Shown here piece by piece: positions 31,113 to 35,809 of a stretch of DNA of 35,809 nt. The notes below the pieces were generated by a model. That model did no database searches and was not told the DNA's origin. It saw only the letters and a program-made list of their open reading frames with translations. How positions within the stretch are numbered: position 1 is the stretch's first letter; each line of letters begins with the position of its first letter. Made by a program: the position numbers and the translations under genes. Source of the stretch: a virus. The DNA lies in IMG/VR virus record IMGVR_UViG_3300030380_004648, positions 1 to 35,809 of that record; one strand, 5' to 3'.

Positions 31113-31231
31113 TATTTTTTACCCTTTTTGCCTTTTCTAAGTTTTGCAAAATCAGCACCAGTAATTTTATTACGTGGCTTGGCAACTTTGGCTAATTTTT
31201 TTTGCTTTGTGCTGTATCTAGTCATCGGCAT
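31112..31231 (-). CDS. 39-aa Lys-rich microprotein
   Basis: Starts MPMTRYSTKQKKLAKVAKPR; 12 Lys and 3 Arg in 39 residues, one acidic residue. Its TAA overlaps the portal ATG, so it is translationally linked to the portal. It belongs to a run of seven similar microgenes between terL and portal. Possibly condenses or guides DNA during packaging; unproven. Confidence 0.6.
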   Translation of the reverse strand: MPMTRYSTKQKKLAKVAKPRNKITGADFAKLRKGKKGKK

Positions 31232-31232
31232 A

Positions 31233-31409
31233 TTACTTGTCCTTTAAATAGTTTCTCAGATCGTTTTTCGTCATCGTACCGCGTCGTTTGCTAATGTTCT
31301 TGACCTTTGGCATAAGATCACGTTTCTCTCTGCTCTGTGGCTGCGTAATCGCGTTTATATCAATATCCGCAAGCGCACTGAAACCTCTTAAAATTTTCTT
31401 ATCGTTCAT
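31233..31409 (-). CDS. 58-aa basic microprotein
   Basis: ATG at 31409, AAGG upstream. N-terminal MNDKKILRGFSALADIDINA then a basic second half (KRRGTMTKNDLRNYLKDK). Overlaps the stop of the upstream gene by four bases and is followed one base later by the next microgene. No family recognised. Confidence 0.6.
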   Translation of the reverse strand: MNDKKILRGFSALADIDINAITQPQSREKRDLMPKVKNISKRRGTMTKNDLRNYLKDK

Positions 31410-31645
31410 CTATATTGCCTTGTTTTCTTTGCAATCTTTTTTGGCTGCCGTACAAACTGCTTGCCAGCTTTCATGCCCTTACGCTTCGCTCTTGACGTCG
31501 CGGCATATTCTGCGGAAGAAAGAGATTTGATCGCAGCTTCGGGAAGATATCTTTCTCCAGTATCTTGACTTCTTTTGCCGGACTTTGTGCGCCACTTCTG
31601 CGACGTCCATTTCTTCAAGGACATCTGCGATTTTTTGAGCGCCAT
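31406..31645 (-). CDS. Basic phage protein of unknown function (79 aa)
   Basis: Sequence such as SLKKWTSQKWRTKSGKRSQD, ERYLPEAAIKSLSSAEYAAT and QFVRQPKKIAKKTRQYR is familiar from uncharacterised marine phage proteins located near terminase or portal genes. About a third of residues are Lys or Arg. DNA or RNA binding is likely; no catalytic motif. Confidence 0.65.
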   Translation of the reverse strand: MALKKSQMSLKKWTSQKWRTKSGKRSQDTGERYLPEAAIKSLSSAEYAATSRAKRKGMKAGKQFVRQPKKIAKKTRQYR

Positions 31646-31830
31646 TATTTTCCAATACCTTTCATGGCCCTCTTATGTGCAGCCATAAAAGTCATACCTT
31701 TCATCATATCTTTTCTCATACTATCCATGTGTTTCTTTGTATGAGTGCCTTTTGCTTTGTGACGTTTCAAGGCGTCCTCTTGACGTTTTGTTAATTGTTT
31801 CTTCATATTTGATTTGTTTGGCATTTTCAT
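31645..31830 (-). CDS. Basic Met/Lys-rich microprotein (61 aa)
   Basis: Starts MKMPNKSNMKKQLTKRQEDA; rich in Lys, Met and His, helical. Start and stop overlap both neighbours by one base (TAATG), showing tight translational coupling through this cassette. Function unknown. Confidence 0.6.
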   Translation of the reverse strand: MKMPNKSNMKKQLTKRQEDALKRHKAKGTHTKKHMDSMRKDMMKGMTFMAAHKRAMKGIGK

Positions 31831-32015
31831 TATTTATACCCTCCTCCTTTTTCCTTATATCTTTTCGCCAACATTTGTGCTTTACGTGCTGACCATTGTC
31901 CCGGCTTACCGCCTTTACTAGAAGCCATAATGCTCTTGAAAAGGTTTTTTCTCATGGTTGGCTTTGTGTAATTACCTGCTTCGTTTACTCGGCTTTTTCG
32001 CTTTTTTGTTGCCAT
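31830..32015 (-). CDS. DUF5872-like basic protein (61 aa)
   Basis: The string RKSRVNEAGNYTKPTMRKNL followed by KGGKPGQWSARKAQMLAKRY is a highly recurrent motif in phages and some bacteria that I associate with DUF5872. Strongly basic, compact, function unknown. Its start lies inside the 3' end of the preceding 35-codon gene in another frame. Confidence 0.65.
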   Translation of the reverse strand: MATKKRKSRVNEAGNYTKPTMRKNLFKSIMASSKGGKPGQWSARKAQMLAKRYKEKGGGYK

Positions 32016-32079
32016 TTTTCTTTCCCATTTTTTTTGCTGGTTTTGCTTTTCTCATTCCGCCATATCCATATCCGGGCAT
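31972..32079 (-). CDS. 35-aa Lys/Arg microprotein with Gly-Tyr start
   Basis: Begins MPGYGYGGMRKAKPAKKMGK; 14 Lys/Arg in 35 residues and no acidic residue, a protamine-like composition. A strong AGGAG lies 7 bases before the ATG at 32079. Its last 44 bases overlap the next gene in another frame. The good ribosome-binding site supports expression. Confidence 0.55.
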   Translation of the reverse strand: MPGYGYGGMRKAKPAKKMGKKNGNKKAKKPSKRSR

Positions 32080-32088
32080 ATTACTCTC

Positions 32089-32361
32089 CTATTTCTTTTT
32101 GTTACGATTTGCAAAGGCTCTCGCCTGCTCTTTTGATGAGAATCCCCAAGCGTTCAACGCTAGTTTCAATCGTGTAGGACGCCCCTTCTCATCTTTCAGA
32201 GCGCCTTTCATACCACCAAAACGAGCGGCGAAACTAACGCGACGTGGACTTGTGCCAGTCTTAAGTGGTCTTTTAAGATTGCTGCCTTCTTTTCTCTTAA
32301 AGAAATCACGACCTTCTTGATTGAGTCCGCCTTTTGGGTTTTGAAATTTCTTTGCTACCAT
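32089..32361 (-). CDS. DUF6321-like basic protein (90 aa)
   Basis: Sequence GGLNQEGRDFFKRKEGSNLK, RRVSFAARFGGMKGALKDEK and GRPTRLKLALNAWGF matches my memory of the DUF6321 phage family, usually found near terminases. Strongly basic. AGGAG precedes the start, right after a long inverted repeat in the leader. Confidence 0.65.
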   Translation of the reverse strand: MVAKKFQNPKGGLNQEGRDFFKRKEGSNLKRPLKTGTSPRRVSFAARFGGMKGALKDEKGRPTRLKLALNAWGFSSKEQARAFANRNKKK

Positions 32362-32373
32362 GTGTACTCCTGC

Positions 32374-32439
32374 ACCACCTACAACAATCAGTGATGTGTA
32401 TAAAAAATTTTATCGCTTGAAACTTTGTTAGTAGGTGGT
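32374..32439 (-). promoter_or_regulatory. 14-bp bulged inverted repeat before the microprotein cassette
   Basis: ACCACCTACAACAA (32374-32387) pairs with TTGTTAGTAGGTGGT (32425-32439) over 14 bp with one bulged base. In the minus-strand mRNA the stem ends just before AGGAG and the start at 32361. It could be an RNA control or processing site. On the plus strand it precedes a T-run, so it may also block antisense transcription. Confidence 0.55.
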
Positions 32440-32441
32440 TT

Positions 32442-32714
32442 TTATTCTGGAATGAAGCGAATGTGTGTGTCGGTAAATATTTGATCCACCGCTTCACGTA
32501 TCTCATTTTGATCCATGCCTTGACAAAGCATGATCTCTTTTGAAACAAGCAATATTGCCGTAACTATTGTATCTCCACTGGCAATACCAGCTTTCATCCA
32601 ATCACTGACTTGATCTGCCAAGAAGTTACAGCATGACATGATTTCGTCATTGTCATCATATTCAATTAATACTTTGCTATCTATTGGGAAACGTATGATG
32701 TTGTTGTCGCTCAT
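32442..32714 (-). CDS. Small protein downstream of terL (90 aa)
   Basis: MSDNNIIRFPIDSKVLIEYD, then an acidic, helical body with three cysteines (MSCC, MLCQ). It overlaps terL by four bases (ATGA). Not basic, unlike the cassette that follows. Unknown function; a packaging accessory is possible. Confidence 0.6.
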   Translation of the reverse strand: MSDNNIIRFPIDSKVLIEYDDNDEIMSCCNFLADQVSDWMKAGIASGDTIVTAILLVSKEIMLCQGMDQNEIREAVDQIFTDTHIRFIPE

Positions 32715-34114
32715 ACTATCCAGCCGCTATTACCATATTCTATATTTTGTTTAAATTTATATCCAGCGCCACTTCCGTTTGCTCGTGCTGCAATACTGGC
32801 AAAAGTAAGCATAAGAGCGTCGGCAACATCTGGACTTCTAAGACCTCTTTTTTTCAACTGGTCTTTGCTTTCTACTTTAAATTTACCAGACGATAATATT
32901 TCGTATCTCACGTTTGTAATTTCGTTTACTAATTCTTCTTGATCCGGTATTGACACATCTTTCTGTTCAAGCCATTCCCGGCATTTAAACCATAGTTCAT
33001 CGCGCAAGCGCATATACCGATCACTAAGACTACTGCTTTCTGCAACATTAATACCACGAGCCGGCATATCCAGTTCGACTAAACGATCGACAACACCAGC
33101 GCCCAAACCAATACTATCTACTAAAATCTCGCTTGGTCTATCGCCATAAGGCGTAGACTCGTATTCTGCCATAATCATTCCGACAGTCTGCATGAGGTCT
33201 TTGTCGCCCCAATGCTTGATTGGCTCTGTAATGACGTTACCGCGCCGTTTACATAGCGCACATCTATCACTGCCATGCCTAGCTATATCAACTCCCCATA
33301 CTGGCATGATCTCTAAGGGGTCAACGGCTCGATCGATCGCAGACTCGACCAATGCTCTTGATATGATCGAATTATCATCACTCGTTGGTGGTAAACCTAA
33401 AACCCGGACTCTGTAGACGTTACTATCCTCGCCATATTGTTTTTTCATATCTTCAATATATTGTGGATCAACTGAGTCTGCTTGCAAACACGATACAGTT
33501 TTACGTGTCCAAGATGATTTATTTCTCTCAAACGAATCAAAGAAGTAGCCGGTACTTCTGTTTGGATTTCCCACCATGATTGTTTTAGCACCGCGTGTAC
33601 TCATAGCACCTTGCGCTGTTTCGAAGATAATATCGGGTATACCGGACGCTTCATCAATAATAAACAGCATGTTAGGACTGTGATAGCCTTGTAGCGCTTC
33701 CGGGGACTCCCTACGGCTTGTTCTTGCCACACAGAAGCTATCGGGTGCATTTTTCAAGGAAACCTTATCAGCGCGAAACTCTAGCTGATCTTGAAGGCCT
33801 TGCGGCATACGTTTATGCCACTTCTGTAACTCTGACCATAGCACCTGCTCTAGCTGTGAAGCTGTGTTGGCAGTTGCCGCGACCTTACAAGGGTAGTGTG
33901 TTAACAGCCACCAAAGTATCGTCCAGGATAAAAATGTTGTCTTTCCGACCGCGTGCCCGGAACGAATGGATAGTCTATTCGTCTTTGTGATAGCACGTAA
34001 CGCTTCCCTTTGCCATTTCTGTGGCTCTGCTTGTAGGCAGGACTTCACGAACAGCACTGGATCATCGCGCAACTTACTTAAAGTATCAGCCGCATTCTCT
34101 ACGCTTTGATTCAT
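32711..34114 (-). CDS. terL: Terminase large subunit (467 aa)
   Basis: Packaging ATPase-nuclease. Walker A RSGHAVGKT (51-59), Walker B MLFIIDE (149-155), then a coupling-like segment IMVGNPNRSTG. The RNase H-like nuclease follows: D276 in GVDIARHG, D333 in LVDSIGLGAG and D429/D432 in SPDVADAL. Length is normal. The start has no good ribosome-binding site and lies right beside a nested inverted repeat. Whether packaging is headful or cos cannot be read; the near-terminal overlap is compatible with a permuted genome. Confidence 0.93.
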   Translation of the reverse strand: MNQSVENAADTLSKLRDDPVLFVKSCLQAEPQKWQREALRAITKTNRLSIRSGHAVGKTTFLSWTILWWLLTHYPCKVAATANTASQLEQVLWSELQKWHKRMPQGLQDQLEFRADKVSLKNAPDSFCVARTSRRESPEALQGYHSPNMLFIIDEASGIPDIIFETAQGAMSTRGAKTIMVGNPNRSTGYFFDSFERNKSSWTRKTVSCLQADSVDPQYIEDMKKQYGEDSNVYRVRVLGLPPTSDDNSIISRALVESAIDRAVDPLEIMPVWGVDIARHGSDRCALCKRRGNVITEPIKHWGDKDLMQTVGMIMAEYESTPYGDRPSEILVDSIGLGAGVVDRLVELDMPARGINVAESSSLSDRYMRLRDELWFKCREWLEQKDVSIPDQEELVNEITNVRYEILSSGKFKVESKDQLKKRGLRSPDVADALMLTFASIAARANGSGAGYKFKQNIEYGNSGWIV

Positions 34115-34124
34115 GCAAAAAAGA

Positions 34125-34162
34125 AGCCATAGTAAAAACTCGCGGAGTCAAAAACTATGGCT
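34125..34162. promoter_or_regulatory. Nested inverted repeat next to the terL start
   Basis: AGCCATAGT (34125-34133) pairs with ACTATGGCT (34154-34162); inside, ACTC (34138-34141) pairs with GAGT (34145-34148) around GCG. The 20 bases at 34141-34160 are identical to 8501-8520 before the repressor gene. It could bind a regulator or form an mRNA structure at the poor terL start. Confidence 0.6.
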
Positions 34163-34201
34163 GCCTATATAATTAAAAAATTTTTTATGGGGTGTCAATA
34201 T

Positions 34202-34227
34202 AAAAGAAAAGCCCCCTAGGGGGGGCT
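34202..34227 (-). terminator. Intrinsic terminator in the terL leader
   Basis: AGCCCCC (34210-34216), loop TAGG, GGGGGCT (34221-34227). On the minus strand the stem is followed by TTTTCTTTTA. It lies between the promoter at 34300-34328 and terL, so late transcription must read through it. An A/T palindrome (34174-34187) lies between it and terL. Confidence 0.75.
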
Positions 34228-34299
34228 CATCTGTTCACCAATGCGAAATTAACAATTAACATTCATTAAAATCTAGTTACCTATAGCAACATAATGATA

Positions 34300-34342
34300 T
34301 TTGTATCTTATAGTGTTATCGGTGTCAACGAATAATTATTCG
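34300..34342 (-). promoter_or_regulatory. Candidate late promoter with abutting operator
   Basis: On the minus strand: perfect TTGACA (34323-34328), 17 bases, TACAAA (34300-34305). CGAATAATTATTCG, a perfect 14-bp palindrome at 34329-34342, touches the -35 box. The transcript would begin near 34293 and meet the terminator about 70-90 bases later. The rest of 34343-34483 is non-coding and contains a GC-rich patch (34399-34430) with a small hairpin (34413-34426), possibly part of the packaging site. Confidence 0.6.
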
Positions 34343-34483
34343 ATATCCCCAGTTAAAAAAATAAAATTTTTTTGTGAGGGGGGTATTACAAATATACCGG
34401 CCGCCGCAGATCGAGCCGAGGGGCTCTGTCCAGAAAGTCGCTTCTATCTGGGAATTTGGCAAGCCTATATATAACCTATTGTT

Positions 34484-34846
34484 TTATATATCTTTTTTAT
34501 CTTCTTCTACGGATATATTATCCGCTGAATTATCCGGCGTGATGTCTATCACGTTATCGATCCGCGCCTGCACGTCCGCGAGCGCATCCACGAAGCCCGC
34601 TTCCACCTTCATGTTTACTTCACTTGGCAAGAATTTCGATAAACTTGCGAGCACTTGCGACGCCTTGCCGTTTAACATTTCTTCGGCGAGCAGCATTTCG
34701 AGTGGCTGCCCGCGATCCTCGAGAATATCAATACTCTTTCTGATGTGATCGCGTACAGTTTCAATGGTCGATCGATAAGGGCGCGAAGTGCCACGAGGTC
34801 GACCGCGCGCCATTTTTCCGGATTTATTTATTAATTTATTAGTCAT
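34484..34846 (-). CDS. Candidate terminase small subunit (120 aa)
   Basis: Located upstream of terL on the same strand. A basic GRPRGTSRPYR segment near residue 15 looks like a DNA-minor-groove hook, followed by helices (VRDHIRKSIDILEDRGQPLE, SQVLASLSKFLPSEV) and an acidic tail. The basic start, helical core and acidic end fit a small terminase, but no family is certain. ATG 34846 may be read leaderlessly from a promoter at 34853-34881; ATG 34813, with GGA upstream, is an alternative start. Confidence 0.6.
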   Translation of the reverse strand: MTNKLINKSGKMARGRPRGTSRPYRSTIETVRDHIRKSIDILEDRGQPLEMLLAEEMLNGKASQVLASLSKFLPSEVNMKVEAGFVDALADVQARIDNVIDITPDNSADNISVEEDKKDI

Positions 34847-34852
34847 GACTCA

Positions 34853-34881
34853 ATATTAATATAATTATAAAATAATGTAAA
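34853..34881 (-). promoter_or_regulatory. Possible promoter for the candidate terS gene
   Basis: On the minus strand: TTTACA (34876-34881), 17 bases, TAATAT (34853-34858). Initiation seven bases later would fall on the A of ATG 34846, giving a leaderless message. The region is very AT-rich, so chance matches are likely. Confidence 0.35.
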
Positions 34882-34887
34882 TAACTA

Positions 34888-34916
34888 TTGACTTACGAAT
34901 AATTATTCATTATAAA
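34888..34916 (+). promoter_or_regulatory. Near-consensus early promoter of the ardA block with operator in its spacer
   Basis: TTGACT (34888-34893), exactly 17 bases, TATAAA (34911-34916): each box matches at five of six bases. The palindrome GAATAATTATTC (34897-34908) lies inside the spacer, so a bound repressor would exclude RNA polymerase. Transcription would start near 34923 and yield a leader ending in GGAG before ATG 34971. Confidence 0.78.
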
Positions 34917-34970
34917 TTGTATAAGAAAGTTTTACACTTTTATTATTATTAAACTAGCGGAGAAAACAAA

Positions 34971-35474
34971 ATGAACAATACACCGAAAATTTGGCTTGGC
35001 TGCTTAGCCGCCTACAATGCCGGCAATTTGCACGGCGAGTGGATCGACCTACCACGCGACGCGGACGAAATGCAAGCGGCGCAGGATAAGATTATTAAAT
35101 CATCGCCGGCAGTTGATAGCGAAGAATTATTTGTCGCAGATTATGACAACTGCGCCAATCTTGGAGAATATCCAAATTATGATGACCTTTTCGAGTTGGC
35201 GGCGGCTTATGACGCTTGCGACGATCCGGAAATAATCGACGGCTTAATATCATTAGGCTTGAATATTTCCGAACTAGCCGGCGCGGTCGATGACGTTTCA
35301 ATATATAAAGATTGGGATAGTTTAGTAGAAGATCACGCCGAAGTGTATTACGGCGAATTTATCAATAGTAGAGCCGGCGTATATTTTGATTATGAAGCGT
35401 TCGAGCGTGATTTAAACATTGAATTAACCCATTTTGAAACTAAGAGCGGCGCGGTAGGCGTTTTACATGCTTAA
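34971..35474 (+). CDS. ardA: ArdA-like antirestriction protein (167 aa, full length)
   Basis: The N-terminus PKIWLGCLAAYNAGNLHGEW is the hallmark of ArdA, which mimics B-form DNA and blocks type I restriction-modification enzymes. Length (about 165) and strong acidity fit. It is the first gene after the operator-controlled early promoter, right for protection at infection. GGAG lies eight bases upstream. Bases from 35035 onward have a diverged copy at the left end of the window. Its stop overlaps a membrane microgene. Confidence 0.9.
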   Translation: MNNTPKIWLGCLAAYNAGNLHGEWIDLPRDADEMQAAQDKIIKSSPAVDSEELFVADYDNCANLGEYPNYDDLFELAAAYDACDDPEIIDGLISLGLNISELAGAVDDVSIYKDWDSLVEDHAEVYYGEFINSRAGVYFDYEAFERDLNIELTHFETKSGAVGVLHA

Positions 35475-35559
35475 AATCAAAATAACCTTATTTTTAACCG
35501 GCGTTATCATCGCGGCTTGGCTCGCGGCGGTAACGTCTTTATTAATCTTTTTAAACTAG
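35467..35559 (+). CDS. 30-aa membrane microprotein overlapping ardA (second copy)
   Basis: Same start context, length and frame as 433-525. The core reads ITLFLTGVIIAAWLAAVTSL, a single transmembrane helix. Five of 30 residues differ from the left copy, all hydrophobic replacements. Conservation of an open frame across the divergence argues for translation. Confidence 0.6.
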   Translation: MLKIKITLFLTGVIIAAWLAAVTSLLIFLN

Positions 35560-35572
35560 CGGAGAAATAAAG

Positions 35573-35809
35573 ATGAATACATTACCAACAAGCGACCTTG
35601 TTCGCTCTCTTAAATATAAAGGGTATACAATAAACATTTATAAACAAGCGCCGGACTTTCCGGAAGTGTTAAACGATGATTTTAATTTTGATACTACTGA
35701 ATTAGATATTTATCACTGTAAAGGCTCTTACTCTTACGAGATATTAAACGGCAATAATGACGTAGAAGAATACGACGATCAGTCCATGTATGACGTCGGC
35801 GCGTGTATA
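35573..35809 (+). CDS. Acidic early protein, second copy, truncated by the right edge
   Basis: Counterpart of the 89-aa gene at 539-808; the window ends after 79 codons. Differences in the visible part are few (for example I/T, I/L, A/S). The leader AACTAGCGGAGAAATAAAG differs from the left copy at two bases. Role unknown, as for the left copy. Confidence 0.7.
   Translation, partial: MNTLPTSDLVRSLKYKGYTINIYKQAPDFPEVLNDDFNFDTTELDIYHCKGSYSYEILNGNNDVEEYDDQSMYDVGACI

Larger units (their letters stand above)
35035..35809. repeat. Right copy of the diverged terminal direct repeat
   Basis: Counterpart of 1-775 with no indels and about 48 substitutions. Mismatches concentrate in 300-600 of the alignment; the last 55 positions are identical. 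If the genome is circular, the window's two ends are the same locus seen in two variants. Confidence 0.9.

Noticed and set aside
34174-34187. TAAAAAATTTTTTA palindrome as an operator
   Set aside because: A simple A/T-tract palindrome without relation to the other operators; more likely intrinsic bending or chance in AT-rich DNA.
1-35809. Exact direct terminal repeats as in T7-type genomes
   Set aside because: The end copies differ at about 48 of 775 positions, so they are not replicated terminal repeats of one molecule.
1-35809. CRISPR arrays, insertion sequences or transposase genes
   Set aside because: No regularly spaced repeat-spacer array, no DDE or serine transposase motifs, and no IS-like inverted ends were seen. 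The only recombinase is the phage integrase.

Overview
The window is essentially one complete genome of a temperate tailed phage with a podovirus-type virion: P22-like portal, SU10-type major capsid protein, P22 gp10-like tail hub, short-tail proteins, and no tape-measure or sheath. The host is most likely a marine alphaproteobacterium. That is an inference from AT-rich composition, gene families familiar from uncultivated marine phages, and a tRNA-Ser fragment in attP. The first 775 bases reappear, without indels but with about 48 mismatches, as the last 775 bases (offset 35,034). The simplest reading is a circular or circularly permuted genome of about 35.0 kb whose contig ends come from two strain variants. 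Because attP is intact and internal, this is the free phage form, not an integrated prophage.

Layout. (1) Early plus-strand accessory block, 34971 to the end and continuing at 1-2853: ArdA antirestriction protein, then a chain of tiny, mostly acidic, tightly packed genes, probably anti-host or anti-defence. (2) Minus-strand early replication operon, 8347 down to 2855: Cro-like protein, RecB/Cas4-type exonuclease, candidate ssDNA-binding protein, primase-helicase (AEP plus RepA-like), small basic protein, helical protein with an SSB-like C-terminal tip, DUF6378-like protein, and a terminal gene in the position of an antiterminator. A cluster of TGCGCAC repeats and a 14-bp hairpin at 4256-4499 is a candidate origin. 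(3) Lysogeny region, 8348-12582: repressor, tyrosine integrase, attP (5' half of tRNA-Ser(UGA)), then a second repressor/Cro-like pair followed by a PD-(D/E)XK Holliday-junction resolvase-like gene and a zinc-ribbon gene. (4) Late minus-strand operon, 34846 down to 12541: candidate TerS, TerL, a cassette of Lys/Arg-rich microproteins, portal, scaffold, capsid, adaptor and tail, internal virion candidates, fibre, holin-like genes, and a block of secreted or membrane proteins. No endolysin is recognisable.

Regulation. A palindrome GAATAATTATTC (or a close variant) occurs at both repressor/Cro intergenic regions, beside the integrase, in the spacer of a near-consensus promoter for the ardA block, and abutting a TTGACA promoter upstream of terL. 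It looks like one operator wiring several transcription units. The terL promoter is followed within about 100 bp by an intrinsic terminator, an arrangement like lambda PR'/tR' that would need an antiterminator. The 157-aa last gene of the early operon is the positional candidate.

All product names come from reading motifs by eye; no database search was run.
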